This document shows positions 1 through 8,066 of a DNA stretch of 64,000 nt, piece by piece. The position numbers and the translations under genes are program-made. Source of the DNA: Actinopolyspora halophila DSM 43834 (GTDB taxonomy: Bacteria; Actinomycetota; Actinomycetes; Mycobacteriales; Pseudonocardiaceae); assembly GCF_000371785.1 (NCBI RefSeq), contig NZ_AQUI01000002.1, positions 2,087,276-2,151,275 of the forward strand, written 5' to 3'. The notes under the pieces were generated by a model. It ran no database searches. It saw nothing but the letters and a program-made list of their open reading frames with translations, and was not told where the DNA came from. Each line of letters begins with the position of its first letter. The stretch's first letter is position 1.

Positions 1-605
1 TATTCCATATGTTCTGCAAATCGAGTCAGCAAGGGAAGTTCGAGCGGTATTGGAGAACCTTGGAAGTATGCTTCGAGGGACTCGACCCCGTGATCACAAA
101 CTCGCGGACTTAGTCTGAAGATGTCTCTGCCGATTTCTTTTTTGGGGAGTCCTCCAAGCATCAAAAAGGAGACTATTATTCCGAGTCTGCTCCGCAAGTT
201 TTCTTTTGGGAGAAATCTGATATTGCCACTGAGGTGGTCGAATAGACGGTATAGCTCCATATATTCGGGAGACTCATCAAATCCTGTTGGGGAGAGTGCC
301 ACAGGGAGAACGTCAGGGTCGGACCATCTTGCGTGGCGATCCTTCACTTCTTCAAGGTTCTCGATTGTCCTGATGACTAGCGCATCACCGCGCTCGCTAA
401 TACAGCACGGGGCATTATGTGTATGCTTGGTTGTTTCGAGGGACTGCGTGTTTTCACTCTCTCCCAGAGAAAATAATTTGAATGTATCTTTCGAGTCATA
501 GTTCTGGACAGTGACGTACCCGCCCTGAATCACGGTACCAGCGTTCCCTGAAAAGCTATTGTTGGTTCGATTACAGGGTTCACCGTAGTGTATCTGGTCA
601 GGCAT
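1..605 (-). CDS. partial hypothetical protein, N-terminal part (runs off left edge)
   Basis: An uninterrupted minus-strand frame of about 201 codons starts at ATG 605-603 and leaves the window at base 1. I do not recognise the family. The first 40 residues contain NNSFSGNAGTVIQGGYV, which resembles the short Asn/Gly-rich, G-x-VIQ-x-G segments (RHIM-like amyloid signalling motifs) found at the N-termini of some actinobacterial NLR-type and effector proteins; that link is inference. The rest looks globular, with a leucine-rich helical end and no visible catalytic motif. Codon use is clearly more AT-rich than in the neighbours, which suggests recent transfer. The opposite-strand frame at 121-501 is its shadow. 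Confidence 0.6.
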   Translation of the reverse strand, partial: MPDQIHYGEPCNRTNNSFSGNAGTVIQGGYVTVQNYDSKDTFKLFSLGESENTQSLETTKHTHNAPCCISERGDALVIRTIENLEEVKDRHARWSDPDVLPVALSPTGFDESPEYMELYRLFDHLSGNIRFLPKENLRSRLGIIVSFLMLGGLPKKEIGRDIFRLSPRVCDHGVESLEAYFQGSPIPLELPLLTRFAEHME

Positions 606-734
606 ATTCCGAGACCTAATCTGCTCTGAATAAGGTTGTTCGTTAATGTATTGTCGAAGACCGGGATAATATTATACTACTTCGAAATATTGGTTCTGAT
701 GTAGGGTAAACTTGCATATATGTTCTGTCTTATA

Positions 735-945
735 TGTTAATAGTTATATCTATTAATAGATTGATACTCTATTAGATTAATGTCTTATTAGTCTAATAGT
801 CTAATAGTCTAATAGTCTAATAGTCTAATAGTCTAATAGTCTAATAGTCTAATAGGTTATTAGTTCAATAGGTTAATAGATAATTATATTATTAGGTTAT
901 TAGATTAATAGTATGACTCTGCATCATTAGATTAATAGTGGTAGA
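735..945. repeat. AT-rich tandem repeat, 8-bp unit AGTCTAAT
   Basis: Eight perfect head-to-tail copies of AGTCTAAT occupy 790-853. They are flanked on both sides by degenerate ATTAATAG/GGTTATTAG variants, giving about 210 bp of almost pure A/T in a high-GC region. It is not a CRISPR array because there are no spacers. It could be a partition or replication site, an H-NS-like (Lsr2) binding platform, or simple slippage; the sequence alone does not decide. Confidence 0.85.
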
Positions 946-999
946 GACAGTGCTTTAGTAGGTTAGTAAGGGTAAGTACTGCTAGTGGGAGTCCCTTAA

Positions 1000-1170
1000 C
1001 CGGTGCCGGTACTTTGGGTCCCTGGGCGGGTACCTGCACTGGAGTCCCGTGGGTACCGGTGATGGGAGTCCCGGCAGGGCTCCCGTGGGTACCGGGAGTC
1101 ACGGGTACCACTACCGTGGGTAGTCGATGGGCCCCCGAGGGGGTGGAGCGGGAGTAGGGGGTACCCCCTT
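1000..1170. repeat. GC-rich interspersed repeats containing GGGTACC and GGGAGTCCC
   Basis: GGGTACC recurs four times between about 1025 and 1110. It is interleaved with copies of the palindrome-like GGGAGTCCC, followed by GGGGGTACCCCC near 1156. The words are self-complementary, so the stretch could fold or bind a dimeric protein. Function is unknown; its place just upstream of the terminase genes fits a phage control or packaging site. Confidence 0.5.
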
Positions 1171-1321
1171 GATCGAGGATCTTTGGGGGGAGTCGTGAGC
1201 GCGGGGGGATCGACTTTTTCTCTCCCCACTGTGTGTAACCGTTGCTCACGGTAGGTGAGAGCGTCGTTTTTGCAGGTCAAACACTCAAAAATGGTTAAAA
1301 AAGGGTCGGAAAGGCGTCAAA

Positions 1322-1606
1322 ATGAGCGTAGATCCTTCAAAATCGGCCGAACTCGTTGAAATCGTCTCTCGCGGGGACCGACTGACCGCGTTGCAGGCCG
1401 CTCGGGACGCGCTGGCGGTGGAGATGGCCCGTTTGCAGACACACAGCCTGGCCAACGAGGCCGCCGGGCGCGATTTCGCGGTCATGACCAAGGAGCTGTC
1501 CCGGATCATGGCCGAGATCGACGAGATCGGCGGGGTGACGGAGAGCGACTCTGTCGACGAGCTGACGCAGAGACGTTCCCAGCGAAGGAAAGCCCAGGAA
1601 GGCTAG
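1322..1606 (+). CDS. small helical phage protein, probable terminase small subunit-like
   Basis: A 94-aa, charged, fully helical protein opens the late gene cluster, two short genes before the terminase large subunit. Residues 10-70 look like a helical hairpin (ALQAARDALAVEM, then TKELSRIMAEIDEI), and the tail is basic. Actinophages often carry such a protein here, named terminase small subunit, which would bind the packaging site and recruit the ATPase. No DNA-binding HTH is obvious, so the assignment rests on position and general shape. Confidence 0.55.
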   Translation: MSVDPSKSAELVEIVSRGDRLTALQAARDALAVEMARLQTHSLANEAAGRDFAVMTKELSRIMAEIDEIGGVTESDSVDELTQRRSQRRKAQEG

Positions 1607-1707
1607 ACCGTGACGTTTCGTAGTTTTTCGGTGTCCGTAGGGAATATGCCTGCTTTTGCGGTTGCCGCGCAAAGCGGCGGTGGGAACGTGTTTGGGAGGA
1701 GCGCCTA

Positions 1708-1965
1708 ATGCCAGTGGGAGCCGCTCGTGTTGTTGTGGGCGCTGCTGCGGTTGTCTTGAACAGCCCGGACACGTCAGGGACGTATTTGCAGGTGAAGAAC
1801 ACCGGATCCGATTCTTGCGCGCTCGGGGGAAGTTCCGTGACTGGTAGCGCGGGTTACCCGCTTGCGGCGGGAGAGTCCGTATCGGCGGTTTTGAACCCTG
1901 GTGCGACTTTGTATGCCATCCGATCTGGCGCTGCGGACACGGAAGTCGCTGTCTTAGAAACGTGA
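1708..1965 (+). CDS. hypothetical small phage protein
   Basis: An 85-aa protein with a good ribosome-binding site (GGGAGGA, 8 bases before ATG). It has no cysteine pair, signal peptide or transmembrane segment. The pattern of short hydrophobic stretches separated by Gly/Ser/Thr (VVVGAAAVVLN, TYLQVKNTGS, GYPLAAGESV, GATLYAIRSG) suggests a small beta sandwich, as in head decoration or fibre proteins. It overlaps the terminase start by one base. Function unknown. Confidence 0.6.
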   Translation: MPVGAARVVVGAAAVVLNSPDTSGTYLQVKNTGSDSCALGGSSVTGSAGYPLAAGESVSAVLNPGATLYAIRSGAADTEVAVLET

Positions 1966-3437
1966 TGCAGGAAGAACCGGCGGGCCCGATGAGGTCTCCG
2001 AGTGGCGAGTTGTGCGGCGTTCAGACGCCTCGGGTGCATAGCGTTCCCGACTACGTGGCCACTTCCGGCGATGAGGCTGTGGAGCTGGCTGCGATGGCGG
2101 GGCTGCATCTCGACGAGTGGCAGCAGCTCGTGCTGCGGGATTCGTTGGGTGAGCGTGCCGACGGTTCGTGGGCCGCGTTCGAGCTCGGGCTGATCGTTCC
2201 GAGGCAGAACGGCAAGGGCAGCATCTTGGAGGCGCGCGAGCTGGCCGGGTTGTTCCTGCTGGAAGAGGAGCTGATCCTGCACAGCGCCCACGAGTTCAAG
2301 ACGGCGCAGGAGGCGTTTCGCCGGATCACCCGGCTGATCGAGAACACGCCGTCGTTGAAGAAGCGGGTGCACCCGCGTGGGATCCGCACGTCCCACGGGG
2401 AAGAGGGCATCGAGCTCAAGGACGGTCGCCGGTTGCGGTTCGTGGCCCGTTCGACGGGCTCGGGTCGTGGTTTCACCGGGGATTTGGTGATCCTGGATGA
2501 GGCGTACAACCTGCCGTCGGAGGCGATCGCGGCGTTGCTGCCGACGCTGAGCGCGCGACCGAATCCGCAGCTGTGGTACACGAGTTCGGCTGGCATGGAG
2601 GAGTCCACGCAGCTGCGGAAGCTGCGCAAGCGGGGCGTTGCCGGGGATTCGCAGCGGCTGGCGTACTTCGAGTGGTCGTCTCAGGTGGAGGCCAAGACCT
2701 ACGAGCGGGCGCTCGACGACCGGGACGAGTGGGCGCGGGCGAATCCGGCTTTGGGCATCCGCATCAAGGAAGAGTTCATCGCGGCGGAGCTCGACGCCAT
2801 GGACGGCATGGAGTTCGCGCGCGAGCGGCTGGGGATTTGGTACGACGAGGCCGCCGATGTGGTGATCCGCGAGGCGGATTGGCGGGGTGCCGCGGACGCC
2901 GATTCGGAGGTCGGCGACAGCGAGATCGTGCTCGGTGTGGATGTGTCGTTGAACCGCACCCACGGGGCGATCGCGGTGTGTGGCCGTCGCGAGGACGGGT
3001 TGCTGCATTGCGAGCTGATCGACTACCGGGAGGGCACGCATTGGATCGTGCCTCGGGTGGCGGAGCTGGTGTCCCGGTACGGGCCTACGGCGGTGATGCT
3101 GGATCCGACGGGCCCGGCCGGGGGGTTGTTGTCGGCGTTTCAGGACGAGGACATGGACCTGGAGCCGACGTTGCTGAACGCGCGCGAGTCGGGGCAGGCG
3201 TGCGGGGCGTTCTATGACCTGGTGGTCAACGGTGAGCTGTGCCATCTGGATCAGAAGCCGGTCAATGACGCGGTGGCGGGCGCGCGGAAGCGGGCGATGT
3301 CGGATGCGTGGGTGTGGAACCGCAAGGAGTCGCGGTTCGATGTGGCCCCGTTGATCGCGTCGACGTTGGCTGCGCACGGGTTCGTGCTTTATGGGACGCC
3401 CGAGGAGTCGATGACGCCGATGTTGGCGTGGATTTGA
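1965..3437 (+). CDS. phage terminase large subunit
   Basis: A motor ATPase and nuclease that cuts concatemeric phage DNA and pumps it into the prohead. The 490-aa protein has a Walker A-type PRQNGKGS near residue 77 and a Walker B VILDEAYN near residue 178, then a C-terminal RNase H-like nuclease with the first acidic strand GVDVSLN around 325. Length is normal for actinophage TerL. A GTG three bases upstream (1962) is an equally possible start. It is followed after 14 bases by a small membrane protein and then the portal gene, the usual order. Confidence 0.93.
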   Translation: MQEEPAGPMRSPSGELCGVQTPRVHSVPDYVATSGDEAVELAAMAGLHLDEWQQLVLRDSLGERADGSWAAFELGLIVPRQNGKGSILEARELAGLFLLEEELILHSAHEFKTAQEAFRRITRLIENTPSLKKRVHPRGIRTSHGEEGIELKDGRRLRFVARSTGSGRGFTGDLVILDEAYNLPSEAIAALLPTLSARPNPQLWYTSSAGMEESTQLRKLRKRGVAGDSQRLAYFEWSSQVEAKTYERALDDRDEWARANPALGIRIKEEFIAAELDAMDGMEFARERLGIWYDEAADVVIREADWRGAADADSEVGDSEIVLGVDVSLNRTHGAIAVCGRREDGLLHCELIDYREGTHWIVPRVAELVSRYGPTAVMLDPTGPAGGLLSAFQDEDMDLEPTLLNARESGQACGAFYDLVVNGELCHLDQKPVNDAVAGARKRAMSDAWVWNRKESRFDVAPLIASTLAAHGFVLYGTPEESMTPMLAWI

Positions 3438-3451
3438 GGGAAGGGGAGGGC

Positions 3452-3628
3452 ATGGTGGCTGCTGTCGCGCTTGCGGTGCTGCTGATTGTGGCCGCCGTGC
3501 TGGTCGTGTTCGGGGTGTTGCTCTGCGCTGGCGCGGGGGTGGCGTCGATCGTGGCGGGTGTGCTGCTGGCCGGGTATGCGCTGCTGTTTTTGGCTGAGGT
3601 CTCGGTGTCCGGTGGGGGCGAGTCGTGA
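3452..3628 (+). CDS. small two-pass membrane protein
   Basis: 58 aa, started at ATG 3452 because of the GGAAGGGGAGGG ribosome-binding stretch just before it; the longer frame upstream overlaps terminase. Residues 1-25 and 28-50 are almost wholly hydrophobic (Val/Ala/Leu), predicting two membrane helices with a short tail. It sits between terminase and portal with a 4-base GTGA overlap to the portal. Function unknown; small membrane proteins are common at this position in actinobacterial prophages. Confidence 0.6.
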   Translation: MVAAVALAVLLIVAAVLVVFGVLLCAGAGVASIVAGVLLAGYALLFLAEVSVSGGGES

Positions 3629-5358
3629 CTTTGTTTAAACGGCTCGCGGGGCTGGAGAAGAAGAGTTTCGTCCAGCCGGACTTCTGGGATGTGGAGGCAG
3701 GCTTTCCGTTGCTGTCCACGGCGCTCTCGGGCAACGAGGAGGTCATCGGCAACGATTTCGAGGCTTACGTTCAGGGCGCGTACAAGCAGTCCGGGGTCAT
3801 CTTCGCGTGCATCACGGCTCGGCAGTTGGCGTTTTCTGAGGCGCGGTTCGCGGCGTGCCGGTATCAGGAGGACGGGCGGCCTGGGGAGTTGAAGTACACG
3901 CCGGGTATCGAGTTGTTGCAACGTCCGTGGCCGGGGGGCTCGATTGGGGATCTGCTGGGGCGGATGGAGCTGGACGTTTCGTTGTCGGGCAACTTCTACG
4001 CCACGGTGGTCGACGACATGGGGAGGACGGGCAGGCGTGCGCAGGGCCCGACCAAGCGGATTGTGCGGCTGCGCCCGGACTGGGTGACGATCGTGATCGG
4101 CTCGAAGGGCGATCCGAACAACGCGCACCCGTACGACGTGGGCAGCAAGATCCTCGGCTACGAGTACAACCCACCTGCCTCGGGCACCCAGTGGGGCGTG
4201 ATCAGCGAGCAGCAGCAGGGTTTGTTCTTGCTGCCCGAGGATGTGTGCCACTATTCGCCGATCCCGGATCCGACGATGCGCTATCGGGGCATGTCGTGGG
4301 TGACCCCGGTCATCAACGAGATCACGTCGGATAAGGCCGCCACCAAGCACAAGCTCAAGTACTTCGAGATGGGGGCGTCGCCGAAGATGGCGGTGGCGCT
4401 GGACAAAGAGATCACCCCGGAGAAGTTCAAGTGGTTCGCCGAGAACTTCAAGAACCAGCACCAGGGGGTGGACAACGCCTACAAGACGTTGTTCTTGGCG
4501 GGCGGGGCGAACGTGACCACCGTGGGTGCGGATCTCAAGCAGCTCGACTTCAAGGCCACCCAGGGTGCGGGGGAGACGCGGATCGCGGCGGCGTCGGGAG
4601 TTCCGCCGATCATCGTGGGCCTGTCGGAGGGGTTGGAGTCGGCGACGTACTCGAACTACGGGCAGGCCCGACGCCGGTTCGCCGACAACACGATCCGCCC
4701 GTTGTGGCGCACCGCGGCCACGGCTTTGGAGACCTTGGTCAGTTTGAAACGGACCGAGCACCTGCGGGTCGACGACCGTGACATCGCGTTTTTGCGCGAG
4801 GACCTGGTGGACCAGTCGATGATTTTGAAGAACCAGGCTGAGCAGATCCGCCAGCTCGTCGACGGCGGGTTCGACCCGGACGCGGTGGTGCGGGCGGTGT
4901 CGGGCTACGACCTGCAAGAGCTGGACGGGCAGCACACCGGCTTGGTCAGTGTGCAGTTGTTGCCGCCGGGCATGGGCACGATCGACCCGGCCACGGGGGA
5001 GCTGGTGCCGCCGGATCCGGCGATGGTGGCCGGGGCGCAGGACACGCAGGCGGGCTCGCCGAATCCGTCTCAACAGTCGGTGTCGGTGCCCAAGCAGCCG
5101 CCGATGGCCGCTCCTGCCCCGTCGGGGGCGAAGCGGGATTGGTCGACGGCGGAGCGGCAACGCGCGGCCCGTGCGGGGCACGCGCTGTCGGACGGCTCGT
5201 ATCCGATCGAAAACGAAGAGGACTTGCGGAACGCGATCCGCTTGGCCGGGCACGGCGACGCGGGCACGTCCACGATCCGGGCGCACATCCGCAGCCGGGC
5301 GCGGGCGCTCGGGTTGACGCATGTGCTGCCTGAGGACTGGTCCGGAGGCGAGGACTGA
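3625..5358 (+). CDS. phage portal protein (HK97 family) with C-terminal extension
   Basis: Forms the dodecameric ring at the DNA-packaging vertex. 577 aa, GTG start overlapping the upstream stop. The core (about 30-430) matches HK97-type portals, with segments such as YRGMSWVTPV, AAASGVPPIIVGLSEGLESATYSNY and a long stem helix. After a Pro/Gln-rich linker (about 440-500) there is an extra 70-residue tail with the pattern ALSDGSYPIENEEDLRNAI then AHIRSRARALG. That module is known at the ends of various actinophage head proteins and proteases, role unknown. The ATGA-type overlap to the protease implies coupled translation. Confidence 0.93.
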   Translation: MTLFKRLAGLEKKSFVQPDFWDVEAGFPLLSTALSGNEEVIGNDFEAYVQGAYKQSGVIFACITARQLAFSEARFAACRYQEDGRPGELKYTPGIELLQRPWPGGSIGDLLGRMELDVSLSGNFYATVVDDMGRTGRRAQGPTKRIVRLRPDWVTIVIGSKGDPNNAHPYDVGSKILGYEYNPPASGTQWGVISEQQQGLFLLPEDVCHYSPIPDPTMRYRGMSWVTPVINEITSDKAATKHKLKYFEMGASPKMAVALDKEITPEKFKWFAENFKNQHQGVDNAYKTLFLAGGANVTTVGADLKQLDFKATQGAGETRIAAASGVPPIIVGLSEGLESATYSNYGQARRRFADNTIRPLWRTAATALETLVSLKRTEHLRVDDRDIAFLREDLVDQSMILKNQAEQIRQLVDGGFDPDAVVRAVSGYDLQELDGQHTGLVSVQLLPPGMGTIDPATGELVPPDPAMVAGAQDTQAGSPNPSQQSVSVPKQPPMAAPAPSGAKRDWSTAERQRAARAGHALSDGSYPIENEEDLRNAIRLAGHGDAGTSTIRAHIRSRARALGLTHVLPEDWSGGED

Positions 5359-6137
5359 TGAGCGGGGAAGGGTTCACTGAAGGGAACACCATCATGGACA
5401 CGAAGCATCTGGCACAGGTCGAAATCAAGGACGCGGAACGCGGGGAAGTCGAGGCGGTCTTTTCGACGTTCGGTGTCCGTGACCTGGACGGCGACGTGAC
5501 CTTGAAGGAAGCCTTCACCCACGGCGAGGCCGTGAAGATTTCCTCGTTCGGCCACGGATCGTGGGAGGCTGGGCAGCTGCCGGTCGGCAAGGGCTACATC
5601 GCGGTGGAGAACAACCGGGCGGTGCTCAAGGGGAACTTCTTCCTGAACACCGACGCGGGCCGGGACACGTTCGCGGTGATGAAGGAACTCGGCGACTTGG
5701 GGGAGTGGTCGTTCGGGTTCACGGTCACCGACTGGGACCTTGGTGAGTTCGAGGGCAAGCAAACTCGGTTCATCAAGAAGTTGAATGTGTACGAGGTTTC
5801 TCCCGTGCTGAAAGGCGCGGGAGTGGGGACTGGCACGTTGAGTGTGAAATCTCAGGGTGCCAGTTTCGTGGGGCAGTGCGAGCAGGTCTTGACCGAGCTG
5901 AAAGCACTGAATGCACGCGGCGCTGAAATCTTGGTGAAGCGCAGCGAACAGGGCAAGAGTTTGGGAGCGGAGTCGTCGCGGTTGCTGACGGCGATCGATG
6001 CCGAGGTGGGCACGTTGAAGGAACTGCTCACCGAGTCTGCCGACAACTCCGAATCGACGCCCCAGCCGGAAGAGGACACCGTTTTGCAGCACGAGTGGCT
6101 GCGCTGGGTGGCCTCGCAGCACGGGTTGGCTGTGTAA
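5358..6137 (+). CDS. HK97-family prohead protease
   Basis: A serine protease that matures the capsid by cutting the scaffold part of the major capsid protein. 259 aa. The likely catalytic His is in SSFGHGSWE (about residue 59) and the Ser in GEWSFGFTV (about 117), the S78 pattern; VYEVSPVLKGAG follows as usual. An internal ATG at 5394 could be the real start, since the first 12 residues are poorly conserved in style. The C-terminal 100 residues are helical and may serve as scaffold. Immediately upstream of the capsid gene. Confidence 0.88.
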   Translation: MSGEGFTEGNTIMDTKHLAQVEIKDAERGEVEAVFSTFGVRDLDGDVTLKEAFTHGEAVKISSFGHGSWEAGQLPVGKGYIAVENNRAVLKGNFFLNTDAGRDTFAVMKELGDLGEWSFGFTVTDWDLGEFEGKQTRFIKKLNVYEVSPVLKGAGVGTGTLSVKSQGASFVGQCEQVLTELKALNARGAEILVKRSEQGKSLGAESSRLLTAIDAEVGTLKELLTESADNSESTPQPEEDTVLQHEWLRWVASQHGLAV

Positions 6138-6164
6138 GCCAGGACAGTAGGAGCTGAATAGAAT

Positions 6165-7388
6165 ATGGACTTTCCCGCTTTGCGGGACGCCGAAGCGCGT
6201 CTTGAAGCGAAAAACAAGGAACTGGCCGAGATTTTCGATGAGGCCGGCCCCGATCTGGACATGAAGAAGGTCAAGTCGGTTTCCGACCCGGTGGGGACCA
6301 TTCGTGCGCTGCACGAGGAAGTCAACACCATCGGCGAGGAAGTCGATGGGCTGAAGTCGGTCAAGAAGGCGGCTGAAACGTCGAAGGCGCTCAACGTTGC
6401 CCGCGAGGGCGAGCCGGAGGCGAAGCAGACCGAGACTCTGGAGTTCAAGTCGTTCGGAGACTCGTTCGTCAGTTCGGTGGCGTTCAAGGGCAAGCAGGGC
6501 CCGGTGGGGCCGTCGGCGCACTTGGACGTGGACGTGAAGGCGCTGTTCGAGACGGGCGGTTCACTTGCCGCCGGTGACGGGTGGCCGCCCGAGTCGACCC
6601 GTACCGGCAAGGTCGTGGATTTCGCCACGAGGCCGGTGCAGGTCACCGACATTTTCCCCACCGGCAACACGTCGCAGCAGCTCGTGGTCTACATGGAGGA
6701 AACGACCTTCAGTAACTCGGCTGCCGAGGTGTTGGAGGCCGGGGCGTTCCCCGAGGCCGCGCTGGCGCTGGAGGAGAAGAACTCCCCCGTCCGCAAGATC
6801 GCGGTGTATCTGCCGCTGACGGACGAGCAGATGGAGGACGAGCCGCACGCGAAGAGCTACGTCAACAACCGTCTGCCGTTCATGCTGCGGCAGCGGTTGG
6901 ATTCGCAGCTCATGGTCGGTGACGGTTCTGCCGCGAACCTGCGGGGTGTGCTCAACACCGTGGGGATTCAGACCCAGGCCAAGGGCACCGATCCGTCTCC
7001 GGATGCGATCTACAAGGCGATGACCAAGGTCAAGGTCACCGGCCGGGCAGCTCCGGACAACGTGGTCATTCACTCCAATGACTGGCAGGAAATCCGGCTG
7101 CTGCGTACGGCCGATGGCCAGTACCTGTGGGGGTCGCCGCTGGAGAGCGGCACCCCGCGTATTTGGGGTCTTCCGGTGGTGGAGAACGACGTGATCACCG
7201 AGGGCACCGCTTTGGTGGGCGATTTCCGTACCCATTCGGAGCTGGTGTCGAGGCGCGGCGTGGATGTGCAGGTCACGAACTCGCACAGCGACTTCTTCAT
7301 CAACGGCAAGCAGGCGGTGCGCGCCGACATCCGTGTGGCGCTGGTCGTGTACCGCCCGACGGCGTTCTGCACGGTAACTGGAATCTGA
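6165..7388 (+). CDS. HK97-family major capsid protein
   Basis: 407 aa. The first 100 residues form a charged coiled coil (delta/scaffold domain) that the preceding protease would remove. The mature part starts near the Gly-rich region at about 130 and shows HK97 fold hallmarks: VYMEETTFSN, VYLPLTDEQMEDEP (the P-domain/E-loop region), VIHSNDWQEIRLLR and the terminal VALVVYRPTAFC strand. Length is standard. Start ATG 6165 lies 8 bases after a GTAGGAG ribosome-binding site. Confidence 0.94.
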   Translation: MDFPALRDAEARLEAKNKELAEIFDEAGPDLDMKKVKSVSDPVGTIRALHEEVNTIGEEVDGLKSVKKAAETSKALNVAREGEPEAKQTETLEFKSFGDSFVSSVAFKGKQGPVGPSAHLDVDVKALFETGGSLAAGDGWPPESTRTGKVVDFATRPVQVTDIFPTGNTSQQLVVYMEETTFSNSAAEVLEAGAFPEAALALEEKNSPVRKIAVYLPLTDEQMEDEPHAKSYVNNRLPFMLRQRLDSQLMVGDGSAANLRGVLNTVGIQTQAKGTDPSPDAIYKAMTKVKVTGRAAPDNVVIHSNDWQEIRLLRTADGQYLWGSPLESGTPRIWGLPVVENDVITEGTALVGDFRTHSELVSRRGVDVQVTNSHSDFFINGKQAVRADIRVALVVYRPTAFCTVTGI

Positions 7389-7454
7389 GTGGCCTTACGC
7401 GCTGACGGGGCTCCCTGGGTAGGGGGCCTCGCCAGGGTGGTGGGAGGGGATTGC

Positions 7455-7871
7455 ATGGCAGCACGAGCGAAAGGCGCTCAGGATCCGCGGCGGCGTCCGA
7501 CGTCGTCATCGTCGTCGGGTGAGGACGAGCGTAAGAAGAACCAGCAGAGCGGCAAGAAGCCCGAGTCCGGCAAGAGCTCGCAGCAGGCGGGCAAGGGCCC
7601 GCAGTCGAGTAAGAAGCCCGACTCCGGCAAGGGCTCGCAGTCGACGAAAAGGCCCCAGCCCGGCAAGGGGAAGTCTTCGTCGGAGTCGTCGAAGAAGAAA
7701 CCGGCCGGATCCGACCGGAAGGGCCGCCGCTCGCGGGAGCACCCGGAAAACCGGGAACACAAGAAGTTCGACTACAACGAGTACCAGCGCGAATACCAGG
7801 CGGATCTGTCGAGTTCGCAGAGGCGGGACCGCGCGAAGTCGCAGGAAAAGTACCGGAAACGGACGAGCTAA
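7455..7871 (+). CDS. very basic Lys/Ser/Gly-rich disordered protein
   Basis: 138 aa, started at ATG 7455 behind GGGAGGGG. The sequence is low complexity: repeated K-K-P-(E/D)-S-G-K and S-S-Q-x-(A/S)-K-G words from about residue 30 to 85, then a mixed-charge helical end (FDYNEYQREYQ). It has the composition of a histone-tail-like, DNA-condensing or RNA-binding protein rather than an enzyme. The position between capsid and connector genes fits a minor head or genome-packaging aid. No family recognised. Confidence 0.6.
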   Translation: MAARAKGAQDPRRRPTSSSSSGEDERKKNQQSGKKPESGKSSQQAGKGPQSSKKPDSGKGSQSTKRPQPGKGKSSSESSKKKPAGSDRKGRRSREHPENREHKKFDYNEYQREYQADLSSSQRRDRAKSQEKYRKRTS

Positions 7872-7883
7872 GAGGGCGTTGTC

Positions 7884-8066
7884 ATGGCTGTGATTGAAGG
7901 GGCGCAGAAACGCCCATTCGTACTGGAAGCTGACCCGGTCGGCACTGAGTTGGCCGGTCAAGCCGACATCGGTGATCTGGCGGTCTCGCGGGCGACGGGC
8001 ACGGTGTTCACCAACACCGGCACGCTGGCCACCCCGTCGTGGACGGTTGTAGGGACGCAGGCTTGA
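7884..8066 (+). CDS. short phage structural-type protein
   Basis: 60 aa, ATG start 12 bases after the previous stop with GAGGG upstream. The pattern GDLAVSRATGTVFTNTGTLATPSWTVVG is typical of a short beta-rich repeat seen in head-fibre or tail-fibre trimerisation modules; I cannot name a family. Its stop overlaps the next start (TGATG), so the two are probably made together. Confidence 0.55.
   Translation: MAVIEGAQKRPFVLEADPVGTELAGQADIGDLAVSRATGTVFTNTGTLATPSWTVVGTQA

Larger units (their letters stand above)
606..1321. other. 716-bp intergenic region with two kinds of repeats
   Basis: No convincing gene is seen. It separates the minus-strand partial gene from the plus-strand phage late genes. 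It holds an extremely AT-rich repeat block (about 735-945), then a GC-rich block with repeated GGTACC and GGGAGTCCC words (about 1000-1170). The promoter for the late operon may lie in the last 150 bases, but I see no clear -35/-10 pair. Confidence 0.6.

Noticed and set aside
121-501. Plus-strand open frame of 126 codons
   Set aside because: It is antisense to the longer, continuous minus-strand frame 605-1, which has the better protein sense and its own start.
735-945. AT-rich array as a CRISPR
   Set aside because: Units are 8 bp with no spacers and no cas genes nearby.
1854-3752. Long minus-strand frame opposite terminase (632 codons)
   Set aside because: Arg/Pro/His-rich shadow of a GC-rich gene. 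Similar long shadows opposite the portal, tape measure and polA were rejected for the same reason.
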